64,000 bases of DNA from Bacteriovoracaceae bacterium. Its GTDB lineage: Bacteria > Bdellovibrionota > Bacteriovoracia > Bacteriovoracales > Bacteriovoracaceae. The translations under genes were made by a program, and so were the position numbers. The DNA is taken from assembly GCA_025210745.1 (NCBI GenBank), contig JAOARC010000037.1:511440-575439 (forward strand), given 5' to 3'. Positions 1-8,278 of the stretch are shown here, in pieces (the stretch's first letter is position 1; each line of letters starts with the position of its first letter). The notes below the pieces were generated by a model. It was not told the DNA's origin. It ran no database searches and worked only from the letters and a program-made list of their open reading frames with translations.

Positions 1-569
1 CTACAAGTAAAGCTGGAGATAAGTTAAAAGTTGGAGGCTTTGATTTAAGCAAACTCAATGTAAAAATGTTGATAATAGCTTTAGTTATTTTATATATACC
101 AGAAAATTTTATTAATAATTATTACGATGACGAAAAAAGCCAGGCCAATCAAATTATATCTAATAATAATAGGCAGTTAAAAAAGCTACAGAGTAAAGTT
201 AGACAGCTAGACTTTATTAAGAAGCAAGTTGAGGCGTTAAAAACTCAAGAAGATAAGTTAGCAAAGAAGTTAAAAACAGTTGAAGTAATTATTAATAAAA
301 GACAAAATCCTTTTGTTGTTATGAAGTATATTGCTGAAAATACACCTGAAAAAGTTTGGTTTGAGAAACTACAATTAAAGGATCGAAAACTTGAGATTTT
401 AGGATATGCGCAAAGCTGGAAACATATAGGTGATCTTTTACAGGGACTTAAAAATTCAATTTTTTTATCAAATTTAAAGTATTCTGTTCCGGAGTCAATG
501 GAAGCTGATTTTCAAGGAAAGAAAGTAGAGGTTTTTAAAATTGATGCAACAGTATCGAGGTTTAAATGA
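1..569 (+). CDS. pilN: PilN-like type IV pilus inner-membrane protein, 5' end cut by the window
   Basis: The reading frame is open from the left edge of the window, so the true start lies upstream; the ATG at 66 would begin inside the membrane helix and is unlikely to be the start. Visible parts are a short cytoplasmic tail (TSKAGDKLKVGGFDLSKLN), one membrane helix (MLIIALVILYIP), a coiled coil and a C-terminal ferredoxin-like region. PilN joins PilM, PilO and PilP in the alignment complex between the inner-membrane motor and the secretin. The identification rests on this layout and on the pilO-pilP-pilQ genes that follow; PilM should lie just upstream. The stop overlaps the pilO start by 4 nt (ATGA). 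Confidence 0.85.
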   Translation, partial: TSKAGDKLKVGGFDLSKLNVKMLIIALVILYIPENFINNYYDDEKSQANQIISNNNRQLKKLQSKVRQLDFIKKQVEALKTQEDKLAKKLKTVEVIINKRQNPFVVMKYIAENTPEKVWFEKLQLKDRKLEILGYAQSWKHIGDLLQGLKNSIFLSNLKYSVPESMEADFQGKKVEVFKIDATVSRFK

Positions 570-1180
570 AAAATAACCTTATAAGTAATTTACATATAAT
601 AATTATTATTTATGCTCTTTTTAATCTGTATTCATTATATGAAGAAAGAGAAGAAGAATTGGGAAGCGTTAAACAGGCGATTCCTTCTTTGGAGGCTAAA
701 TTAGCAAGAACTAAAAAAAAGTTAAGAGATATAAAAAGATTTAAAGCGAACTTAAAAAACTCTAAGCAAAGAGTTGAAGAGGTTGTTAAGCAAATAGAGA
801 GGGTTCAGAGGCAACTACCTTCTGATATAGATGACACGAAAGTTGCAACTCAGGTTATTGATCTTGCAAAAGAGTTAAAAATAGTTAAAGCGAACTTAAC
901 TCCTAAAGAAGAAAAATTAAATGGTTTTTATTTTACAAAAAATTATACTTTTAAAGGACAAGGAACGTATCTTCAATCAATGGTTTTCTTTGAAAATTTA
1001 GAGCGTTCGGAAAGAATATTAAATGTAAAAAATATTTTGTTAGAAACAACTTCAAAGTATAGAAGAGGAAAATTTCAAGTTTTAAAGTTTGAAACTGATA
1101 TTGAATCTTACAGATATAATATTGCATTTAAGGAAAAAAGTGGAGTAAAAGAAATTGAAAATAAATTTAAAGTTCGATAG
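566..1180 (+). CDS. pilO: PilO-like type IV pilus assembly protein
   Basis: This 204-residue protein has a short cytoplasmic N-terminus, one membrane helix (about residues 8-24), a charged coiled coil (about 25-85) and a C-terminal alpha/beta domain, the usual PilO architecture. PilO pairs with PilN in the periplasm and recruits PilP and so the PilQ secretin. It starts with an ATG that overlaps the pilN stop by 4 nt and ends 26 nt inside pilP, so translational coupling is likely. Sequence identity within this family is low, so order in the operon carries much of the weight. Confidence 0.85.
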   Translation: MKNNLISNLHIIIIIYALFNLYSLYEEREEELGSVKQAIPSLEAKLARTKKKLRDIKRFKANLKNSKQRVEEVVKQIERVQRQLPSDIDDTKVATQVIDLAKELKIVKANLTPKEEKLNGFYFTKNYTFKGQGTYLQSMVFFENLERSERILNVKNILLETTSKYRRGKFQVLKFETDIESYRYNIAFKEKSGVKEIENKFKVR

Positions 1181-1619
1181 TATTATCAGCCTTTTATTTC
1201 TATTTATTATAATGAAAATTTCTTTTGCAAAAGAAATAAAGGTCTTTGATGGAAAAACATCAATTGAGAATCCTTTTAAACTTAGAGACCCTTTTCATTC
1301 TCCAATTTTTAAAAAATCTAAAAATAGTGATATTGCGGGAAAAATATCTAGTACTGTTTATAACGATGCTCCTAGTATTAATAATGTTAAGCTAGATGAT
1401 ATTACGATTACTGGTGTTGTAATTGGGAAAGAAAGAAGAGCTTTTGCAAAGGCAAAAGGTGTAAATAGAGTTGTTATATTAAAAGAGGGAATGAAAATTG
1501 GAGAAAATAAGGCCGAGCTAAGAGCTATTTTACCAGGAGGTCTTATTTTAGTTGAAAAAACAGTAAATATATATGGTGAAGAAGAATATTTAGAAACAAT
1601 TCTTCCAATATCTAAATAA
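1155..1619 (+). CDS. pilP: PilP-like type IV pilus protein
   Basis: This 154-residue protein has an N-terminal signal or anchor (hydrophobic stretch IISLLFLFIIM, then SFAKE) and a C-terminal beta-rich domain (about residues 70-150) of the PilP type, which binds the N0 domain of PilQ. The chosen start is a TTG that overlaps pilO by 26 nt, because the next in-frame ATG (1212) would remove the hydrophobic segment. No lipobox cysteine is visible, unlike lipidated PilP of Neisseria or Pseudomonas. It sits between pilO and pilQ as in most type IV pilus operons. Confidence 0.82.
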   Translation: MKINLKFDSIISLLFLFIIMKISFAKEIKVFDGKTSIENPFKLRDPFHSPIFKKSKNSDIAGKISSTVYNDAPSINNVKLDDITITGVVIGKERRAFAKAKGVNRVVILKEGMKIGENKAELRAILPGGLILVEKTVNIYGEEEYLETILPISK

Positions 1620-1638
1620 CTTTAGGAAAGAGTTAAGT

Positions 1639-3426
1639 ATGAAAAAATGGATTTTTTTAATTTTTATAATGCCAATAATACTTTATGCAAACATTGCACA
1701 AGTAAAATCTGTAAATTTTATTCAAGAAGGTGAAGTTAGTAAGTTGATTATAGATCTTGATAAAGAAGCTTTTGCTCAAAAAGTACATATTAAAGAAGAT
1801 AAGCAGATCATTTTAGATTTAAAGGATGTTAATGCTGATAAGAGATACTTAAGAGGAATAGATACTTCTGAATTTGTTGGAAGCTCTGTCTATATTTCTC
1901 CTTACAGGAAACCAGGAACAAAGTCAGATTTAAGATTTACAGTTCAGCTTAGAGATAATGTGAGATCAATCCTTGAGAATAAAAATAATAGAGTTATTCT
2001 TCATATTGAAAATAGATTTGGTGTTTTTTCTAGAAAAAAGATCTCTAAATCGGAAAAAAATGAAAAAATTCAAGATGAACAAAAGATTATTAATATTCCT
2101 AAGTCTTTTGCAATGAATGATATTTTAGAGAACTTAACTCAAGCTGGTGTAAAAAAATATATTGGAAAGAAAATTTCAATAAATGTTAATAATATGTCTT
2201 ATAAAGACCTTTTGAAGATTATTGCAGAGACTTCTGGGTTTAATATTATAATAGATGATGCTATTGGACAGTTAAAGCCTCTTACTCTAAATTTAACAAA
2301 TCTTCCATGGGATGAAGCTTTAGATACTATTCTTAATTTAGGAAACCTTGTAGCTCAAAAACATTCAAATATTTTAACTGTAAAAACTGCAGCACAAGCA
2401 AGAGCTGAAAAATTGCAAGAAATTGAAAATAAAAAAAATAATCGAATTCAAGAGCCATTAGTGACAAAAGTATTTTCAATTAGTTTTGCTGATTCTACGA
2501 ATTTAGTGACAATTATAAATGATTATTTAACCAAAGATCGTGGTCGTGTACAGCAAGACAAAAGAACAAATCAGCTTATTGTAACTGATACAGTTGAGGT
2601 TATTGAAAAGATCAAAAGTATTATGAAAACACTTGATACACAAGAACCTCAGGTGCTAATTGAAGCGAAAATAGTAGAGGCAAATGAAGGTTATGAATTT
2701 AAAGCAGGTTTAGGCATTGGAGGTATTCAAGCTGGCTATGATCCAGTTACTCCAACAGCAAGTTTAAATACTAATTCTGGTTCATTTTCAATTAGTTCAG
2801 CACCAGGAGCAAATGCTCCAACTTTACTCGGAGCCAATATAACTGTTTTTAAAAGATTATTAGACTTAAAGTTTAACCTTGATTTAATGGAATCGGAAAA
2901 CAAAGGAAGAGTTGTTACGTCTCCAAAAATTATTACAGAAAATAATCAAAAAGCGAATATTTCTAGTAGTAATTCAATCCCTGTTCTTGTAACAAATAGA
3001 GATGCTTCAACAGGATTGATTACTGAAACTTATGAAGATGTGACTGCAAATATTAATCTAGATGTAACACCAAAGGTAACAAATGATGGATCTATTGCTC
3101 TAGATGTTTCTATTACTAAAGAGGGGTTTTCTGGTGAAGCTGCTGCCGGTGTAAGGCCACCAAAAACTTCAAATGCAATTAAAACGAAAGTTTTAGTTGA
3201 TAATGGTTCGACAGTTGTTATTGGTGGTTTATATCAAACTCAAAGTTCTCAAGTTGATTCTGGTGTGCCATTTTTAAAAGATTTACCACTTATTGGTTGG
3301 TTATTTAGATCAGCGTATAATCCTAAAAAGACAAGGTCTGAGATCATTATTTTTCTAACACCAAGGATTATTAATCAGAAAGAAGCTGGTCTCGTTAATA
3401 GATCGGAAGATGCATTGATTAATTAA
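1639..3426 (+). CDS. pilQ: Type IV pilus outer-membrane secretin PilQ
   Basis: This 595-residue secretin forms the outer-membrane channel through which the pilus leaves the cell. It has a signal peptide (to about residue 17), one AMIN domain (about 20-125) that should bind peptidoglycan, an N0/STN domain (about 178-250), an N1 domain, and a C-terminal secretin domain with the family motif VPFLKDLPLIGWLFRS near residue 550. It is shorter than PilQ proteins that carry two or three AMIN domains. The ATG has a GGAAAGAG-type ribosome site upstream. It is the last pilus gene of the cluster and is followed after 1 nt by a TPR gene. Confidence 0.95.
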   Translation: MKKWIFLIFIMPIILYANIAQVKSVNFIQEGEVSKLIIDLDKEAFAQKVHIKEDKQIILDLKDVNADKRYLRGIDTSEFVGSSVYISPYRKPGTKSDLRFTVQLRDNVRSILENKNNRVILHIENRFGVFSRKKISKSEKNEKIQDEQKIINIPKSFAMNDILENLTQAGVKKYIGKKISINVNNMSYKDLLKIIAETSGFNIIIDDAIGQLKPLTLNLTNLPWDEALDTILNLGNLVAQKHSNILTVKTAAQARAEKLQEIENKKNNRIQEPLVTKVFSISFADSTNLVTIINDYLTKDRGRVQQDKRTNQLIVTDTVEVIEKIKSIMKTLDTQEPQVLIEAKIVEANEGYEFKAGLGIGGIQAGYDPVTPTASLNTNSGSFSISSAPGANAPTLLGANITVFKRLLDLKFNLDLMESENKGRVVTSPKIITENNQKANISSSNSIPVLVTNRDASTGLITETYEDVTANINLDVTPKVTNDGSIALDVSITKEGFSGEAAAGVRPPKTSNAIKTKVLVDNGSTVVIGGLYQTQSSQVDSGVPFLKDLPLIGWLFRSAYNPKKTRSEIIIFLTPRIINQKEAGLVNRSEDALIN

Positions 3427-3427
3427 T

Positions 3428-4369
3428 ATGAATAATAAATCAAACCTCTTAGTTAAATATAAATACTTATACGAGAAAAACCCTCGTTCAAAAGTATTTG
3501 CACCTTTGGCCCAAATTTATAGAAAACTTGGAATGGTAGATGAAGCGCTATCAATTTTAAGGGAGGGAATAAAGTTTCATCCAGACTATGTATATGCATA
3601 TATAACCTTAGGTCAATTGTATTTAGATAGTCGAGAATATGATCTTGCTTATTCAACGGTTAAGCCATTTGTTAAAAATAATTTAGAGAATATTGTTCTT
3701 CAAGAGGTCTATGCAAAAATTTGCTTGGAGTTGGACAAAGATGAAGAAGCTTTGGAAACTTACAAACTTCTTCTTATGTTAAATCCTAAAGATAAAAACT
3801 TTAAAGAAATGGTAATAAACTTAGAAGACAAACATCTTTTAAATCCGGTTCGTGAAAACAAAAAAGAAGATATTTTTGAAGATTTATTTTCAAGTGAGGA
3901 TGATTGGGTACAAGTAGATTTTAATAATTCTAAAGCACCCGTAGATGATATTCAAAATTGGGAAGCAACTAAAAGCTACGAACAGAGTGTTTTCAATAGT
4001 TTTAAAGAGCAAATTAATAATAATGTTGAAGTAGAGCAAGAAGACTTAAATTCTAACTTTTATATTGAAGATTATGATAATGCAGCAGATGAAGTTATTG
4101 AACCAACGGATGATGGGTTTGCTCCCTTAGAATTAAAAGAGGAAAAGACGTCTTTAACTTTAGTAGAGCTTTATATGGCACAAGGTCACAATGATAAAGC
4201 TAAAGAGCTTTTAGAAAAAAATATAAGTATTGATGAGAATGATGATAATAGTATTAATTTACTAAAAAAACTTAATACTTCTAGTAATAAAGATAATATC
4301 CTTGAAAGAAAGCTAGACTTATTTTTAGAAAAAATACAGAATACAGCACATGAAAATCTTAATAATTAA
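3428..4369 (+). CDS. TPR-repeat protein of unknown role
   Basis: This 313-residue protein has no signal peptide. Residues 1-140 hold about three TPR motifs (for example around AYITLGQLYLDSREYDLAY). A long acidic, low-complexity middle follows (about 150-235, rich in Asp, Glu and Asn), then another TPR-like helix pair (LVELYMAQGHNDKAKELLEK). It lies 1 nt after pilQ and overlaps aroQ by 20 nt, so it is probably co-transcribed with the pilus genes and may scaffold pilus or polarity proteins. That role is inference; Pfam-level TPR is all the sequence supports. Confidence 0.8.
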   Translation: MNNKSNLLVKYKYLYEKNPRSKVFAPLAQIYRKLGMVDEALSILREGIKFHPDYVYAYITLGQLYLDSREYDLAYSTVKPFVKNNLENIVLQEVYAKICLELDKDEEALETYKLLLMLNPKDKNFKEMVINLEDKHLLNPVRENKKEDIFEDLFSSEDDWVQVDFNNSKAPVDDIQNWEATKSYEQSVFNSFKEQINNNVEVEQEDLNSNFYIEDYDNAADEVIEPTDDGFAPLELKEEKTSLTLVELYMAQGHNDKAKELLEKNISIDENDDNSINLLKKLNTSSNKDNILERKLDLFLEKIQNTAHENLNN

Positions 4370-4799
4370 TGGTCCTAATTTAGATAAACTAGGCTCTAGA
4401 GAAACTGAAAAATACGGAAATTTAACTTTAAATGAGATTATAAAGCAAACAGCTTCTCGGACTCCTAATTCAGTGGAGATAGAATGGTTTCAAAGTAACA
4501 TTGAAGGAGAACTTGTAGAAAAAATTCACGAGTGGGAAAGCTTTAATGGAATTATTATTAATCCTGCTGCATATTCCCATACATCTGTAGCTCTGTATGA
4601 TGCACTGAGCATGGTTAATATTCCTAAAATAGAAGTTCATTTAACGAATATTTATAAAAGAGAAGAATTTAGACATGTAATGTTGACTGCTAGAGCGTGC
4701 GATACGATAATGAGTGGACTTGGAACAGATGTTTATTATATGGGTATTGTAAAAATACTACTTAGCAAAGGATATAGTTTTGAAATATCAAACAACTGA
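4350..4799 (+). CDS. aroQ: 3-dehydroquinate dehydratase, type II
   Basis: The enzyme dehydrates 3-dehydroquinate to 3-dehydroshikimate in the shikimate pathway. At 149 residues it has the usual length of the dodecameric type II family. Visible signatures are INGPNLDKLGSRE at the N-terminus, Tyr22 (catalytic tyrosine in EKYG), NPAAYSH with Asn71 and His77, EVHLTN (Glu95, His97) and Arg108. It starts inside the 3' end of the TPR gene (20 nt overlap) and its own end overlaps efp by 20 nt, so the block is translated as a tightly coupled operon. Together with the efp-accB-accC order this is a common bacterial arrangement. Confidence 0.96.
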   Translation: MKILIINGPNLDKLGSRETEKYGNLTLNEIIKQTASRTPNSVEIEWFQSNIEGELVEKIHEWESFNGIIINPAAYSHTSVALYDALSMVNIPKIEVHLTNIYKREEFRHVMLTARACDTIMSGLGTDVYYMGIVKILLSKGYSFEISNN

Positions 4800-5352
4800 T
4801 TTTAGAAATGGTTTAAAGATAGCAATTGAAGGAAAGCCTTTTATTGTTGTTAATTATGCACATGTTAATCCTGGCAAAGGATCAGCTTTTGTTAAAGCAA
4901 AAATAAAAAACTTAGAAACAGGACAGGTTTTAGAAAAAACTTTTAAAGCCGGTGTTGATACTGTTGATAAACCAGATATGGAAGATAGAGAGATGGAATT
5001 CACTTATAGTGATATGGACGGATATAATTTCATGGATATGAAAACTTATGAGTCAGTTCATTTACACCATGAATATGTTGGGGATGCTAAAAACTATCTT
5101 CAAGAAGGCATTAGAGTAAATATTTTATATTTCAATGAAAGACCAATATCAATTGAGTTACCAAATTTTGTTAATTTAAAAGTTGCTCAAACAGATCCAG
5201 GTTTAAAAGGTGATACTGCCGGTGGTGGTGGAACTAAAAAAGCAGTAATGGATACTGGGCTTCAAGTAAATGTTCCTTTATTTATAAATGAAGGAGAACT
5301 TTTAAAGATTGATACTAGAACTGGTGAATATGTTGAAAGGGCTAAGCAATGA
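4780..5352 (+). CDS. efp: Translation elongation factor P
   Basis: EF-P relieves ribosome stalling at polyproline stretches by binding between the P and E sites. The 190-residue protein starts at a TTG inside aroQ ([14 protein letters not shown]), which matches the family N-terminus; no ATG gives a better start. The loop tip is [20 protein letters not shown] with Lys33, the residue that EpmA modifies in some bacteria. The C-terminal signature [20 protein letters not shown] is present. It overlaps accB by 4 nt. Confidence 0.97.
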   Translation: MKYQTTDFRNGLKIAIEGKPFIVVNYAHVNPGKGSAFVKAKIKNLETGQVLEKTFKAGVDTVDKPDMEDREMEFTYSDMDGYNFMDMKTYESVHLHHEYVGDAKNYLQEGIRVNILYFNERPISIELPNFVNLKVAQTDPGLKGDTAGGGGTKKAVMDTGLQVNVPLFINEGELLKIDTRTGEYVERAKQ

Positions 5353-5786
5353 GTTTTAAGAAGTTAAAAGAGTTTATATCTTTAGCAAAGGAAGAAGGTG
5401 TTTGCTCTCTTAAATACAAAGGTAAAGACGAAGAATTTGAAGTAGAGTTTTCTACTGGAGTAGCTCAAACAGTTGTTCATTCTCCTGTTAGTAGTACAAC
5501 GACAACAGCTTCAGTTGAAAAACCTGCCATTGCTTCAACAAATAGTGATTATTATGAAGTTAAATCTCCATTTGTTGGAACTTTTTATAGCTCACCTTCT
5601 CCTGAAGAAGATGCTTATGTTAAAGTTGGTGATAAAGTAACAAATGGTGTAGTTCTTTGTATTTTAGAAGCAATGAAAATAATGAATGAAATAGAGTCAG
5701 AATTTAGTGGTGAAATCGCAGAAATTTGTGTGGAAAATGAAAGTTTAGTTGAATACGGACAAACTCTATTTAAGATTAAAAAGTAA
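5349..5786 (+). CDS. accB: Acetyl-CoA carboxylase biotin carboxyl carrier protein
   Basis: This is the 145-residue BCCP subunit of acetyl-CoA carboxylase, the first step of fatty acid synthesis. It has an N-terminal helical region (1-35), a Ser/Thr/Val-rich linker (about 40-65) and a C-terminal biotinyl domain with the motif EAMKIMNE, in which Lys110 is the biotinylation site. The thumb-like sequence [21 protein letters not shown] is typical of bacterial AccB. The gene overlaps efp by 4 nt and accC by 1 nt, in the common accB-accC order. Confidence 0.97.
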   Translation: MSFKKLKEFISLAKEEGVCSLKYKGKDEEFEVEFSTGVAQTVVHSPVSSTTTTASVEKPAIASTNSDYYEVKSPFVGTFYSSPSPEEDAYVKVGDKVTNGVVLCILEAMKIMNEIESEFSGEIAEICVENESLVEYGQTLFKIKK

Positions 5787-7132
5787 TGAAAAAATATTCT
5801 AAAGTCCTCATTGCAAATAGAGGCGAAATTGCTATTAGAGTTCTAAGAAGTTGTAAAGAACTTGGAATATCAACAGTAAGTATACATTCTTCTGCAGATG
5901 AAAACTCTTTACATGTAAAGCTAGCTGATGAATCTGTATGTGTTGGTCCTGCTAAGTCTGCTGATAGTTATTTAAATATTCATGCCATTTTATCTGCAGC
6001 TCAAATTACAGGAGCTCAAGCCATTCACCCTGGCTATGGTTTTCTTTCTGAAAATGCGGAATTTGCAAAAATGTGTCAAGATCATGGAATTGAATTTATT
6101 GGGCCTAATACTCAATGTTTAATTTCTATGGGAGATAAAATCGAATCTAAGAAAATTGCTAAAGAGGCAGGTGTACCAACTCTTGAACCAATTTATATAA
6201 AAAGTTTAAGTGATAAAGATATAATTTATTCTGTGGAAAAAATGGGATTACCTGTTTTAATAAAAGCTTCTGCCGGAGGTGGTGGTAGAGGGATGAAAAA
6301 AATTGAATCTATGGATTCGCTACTCTCAGCCATTAAAGTTCTTGAAAAAGAATCCCTAGCAGCATTTGGAGATGATACTTTATTTATTGAAAAATATGTT
6401 GAAGATCCAAGACATATTGAAGTGCAAATTCTTGCTGATAAAGTAGGTAATGTAATTCATTTAGGTGAAAGAGATTGTACTATTCAAAGAAGATTTCAAA
6501 AGATAGTTGAAGAATCGCCTTCACCAGTTTTAAGTGAAGAAGTTAGGCAAGATATTTGTGACGCAGCAGTAAGACTTAGTAAATTTGTAAAGTATGATTC
6601 AGTTGGAACAGTAGAATTTTTATATGACCAAAATGATCAGAAGTTTTATTTCATGGAGATGAATACAAGAATTCAAGTTGAGCATCCTGTTACAGAACAA
6701 AGATGTGGCATTGATTTAATTTCTCAGCAAATACTTGTCTCTATAGGGGCAAAATTAAATTTAAAACAGTCAGATATTAAATTTAGTGGTCATGTTATTG
6801 AATGTCGTATAAATGCTGAAAACCCTGATACAGGCATGCCTTCACCTGGTTTGATTACTCATTATCACAGACCTGGTGGCCTTGGAATAAGGGTAGATGA
6901 TTTTATTTATACGGGATATGAAGTCGTTCCATTTTACGATTCGATGATATCAAAAATTATTGTAAAGGCCAGTGATAGAAATTCATGTATCGCTAGAACT
7001 CTTCGAGCTTTAGATGAAACTGTTGTAGGTGGAATCAAGACTAATATCGAGCAACATAAAAAAATACTTAATAACTCAGACTTTAGGGAAAATCAGTACA
7101 ACACAAACTTTCTTAACGAAAAATTGCTATAA
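5786..7132 (+). CDS. accC: Acetyl-CoA carboxylase biotin carboxylase subunit
   Basis: AccC uses ATP and bicarbonate to carboxylate biotin on AccB. The 448-residue length matches the E. coli enzyme. The N-terminal preATP-grasp domain begins KVLIANRGEIAIRV; the ATP-grasp glycine loop is KASAGGGGRGMKK (about residue 159); the metal- and biotin-binding segment is MEMNTRIQVEHPVTE (about 290); and the C-terminal domain includes ECRINAENP. It starts at the base after the accB stop begins. accA and accD are not in the window. Confidence 0.98.
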   Translation: MKKYSKVLIANRGEIAIRVLRSCKELGISTVSIHSSADENSLHVKLADESVCVGPAKSADSYLNIHAILSAAQITGAQAIHPGYGFLSENAEFAKMCQDHGIEFIGPNTQCLISMGDKIESKKIAKEAGVPTLEPIYIKSLSDKDIIYSVEKMGLPVLIKASAGGGGRGMKKIESMDSLLSAIKVLEKESLAAFGDDTLFIEKYVEDPRHIEVQILADKVGNVIHLGERDCTIQRRFQKIVEESPSPVLSEEVRQDICDAAVRLSKFVKYDSVGTVEFLYDQNDQKFYFMEMNTRIQVEHPVTEQRCGIDLISQQILVSIGAKLNLKQSDIKFSGHVIECRINAENPDTGMPSPGLITHYHRPGGLGIRVDDFIYTGYEVVPFYDSMISKIIVKASDRNSCIARTLRALDETVVGGIKTNIEQHKKILNNSDFRENQYNTNFLNEKLL

Positions 7133-7159
7133 TTATTAAGTAGTTATAGGAGTTTTTAA

Positions 7160-8278
7160 TTGTTTAAGTCAAATGCCAACTCTTTGGCAAAAATAGATAT
7201 TTTTCTAGATGAATTAGATCGTTTGGCAAAGTCAAATGATGAGTACAATTTAGAAAGTCTCGATTTAAGTGTGCTTAATCATACTCTTTCTAAGCAACAA
7301 GAAGATAAATTTATAGGTTTAATTACATTTTTGGAATTGGCCAAAAGAAATTTACTTTTAAGCGAGCTTTTTTCTTATGATTATAAGTCAGTTAGAGTTT
7401 TGTTAAAAAAAGTTCAGTTCCTATATTTAAGTTATGAATATGAAAGAGTAGAAAAAACGCTTGAAATAATTTTAAACATTGTATTTAAAAAAAAATATTG
7501 GAATCTTGTATCTGAAGTGGAGTCTTTATTAGATTCTTTATCTATAAAGAGTCAACTTTTTTTACATTTAAAAGCAATAAAGCTATATGAAACTAATACT
7601 GAGAAGTTTATTTCTTTTGTTAACAAATTAAGCTTAAAAGATATAGAGTGTTTAGTTGATTTATATAGCTTTTCTCGTGATGATTGTGCAAATTTACAAT
7701 TTGAATTTGAAAAAATACTTGTACTAAATGATTTAAAGGATATAAATGCAGCCGAGGCATTAGAGCTTTTAGTATACTTTCAAACAGAAGATATAATAGG
7801 CTTTATTAAAAATAAGTTTGATAATAGGAAGATTAAGGAGTTTGTAAAAGTTGTTAAAACTTTTCAAGAGCCATTATCTAAGCAAACTTTGTATAAAATT
7901 AACTCCACTCAAGATCAAGAAAAAATGAAACCTCTTCCTTTTTCTTATGAAAAGACTCCTGAAGAAAAAGAACTTATCTTAAAGTTAAAGTTTAAGGATC
8001 CATTATTTGATGATTATGATGAAAACTTAGTTATTTGTTTTATACAAATGAGATTTTATACACTAGCTCTTTCTTATATAAGGAGTTTTCCTGTAGATTT
8101 AAAAAAACTCTATTTGGAATTAGAGTTACTTTTTTTGATGAATAAGTGGGTTGAGCTTATTGTTCGTTATACCCAAACATATGAGTATCATCAAAATGCT
8201 CTTCCATATATGTATTTGTATAAGAAGGCACAAAAATTTTTAAAACAAAATGGAGAAACTGATATTGAGGATGAATAA
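7160..8278 (+). CDS. Helical protein of unknown function upstream of tamB
   Basis: This 372-residue protein has no signal peptide and no recognisable domain. It is predicted to be almost all helical and rich in Leu, Lys and Phe, with helix pairs reminiscent of TPR or HEAT-like solenoids (for example VLLKKVQFLYLSYEYERVEK). The start is a TTG after a TAGGAG ribosome site; there is no good ATG nearby. It lies 27 nt after accC and its end overlaps the tamB-like gene, so it may be co-transcribed with the outer-membrane assembly pair. Function unknown. Confidence 0.7.
   Translation: MFKSNANSLAKIDIFLDELDRLAKSNDEYNLESLDLSVLNHTLSKQQEDKFIGLITFLELAKRNLLLSELFSYDYKSVRVLLKKVQFLYLSYEYERVEKTLEIILNIVFKKKYWNLVSEVESLLDSLSIKSQLFLHLKAIKLYETNTEKFISFVNKLSLKDIECLVDLYSFSRDDCANLQFEFEKILVLNDLKDINAAEALELLVYFQTEDIIGFIKNKFDNRKIKEFVKVVKTFQEPLSKQTLYKINSTQDQEKMKPLPFSYEKTPEEKELILKLKFKDPLFDDYDENLVICFIQMRFYTLALSYIRSFPVDLKKLYLELELLFLMNKWVELIVRYTQTYEYHQNALPYMYLYKKAQKFLKQNGETDIEDE

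Noticed and set aside
8250..8270. Longer TamB-like start at 8250
   Set aside because: It has no ribosome site and would put charged residues ahead of the signal anchor without need.
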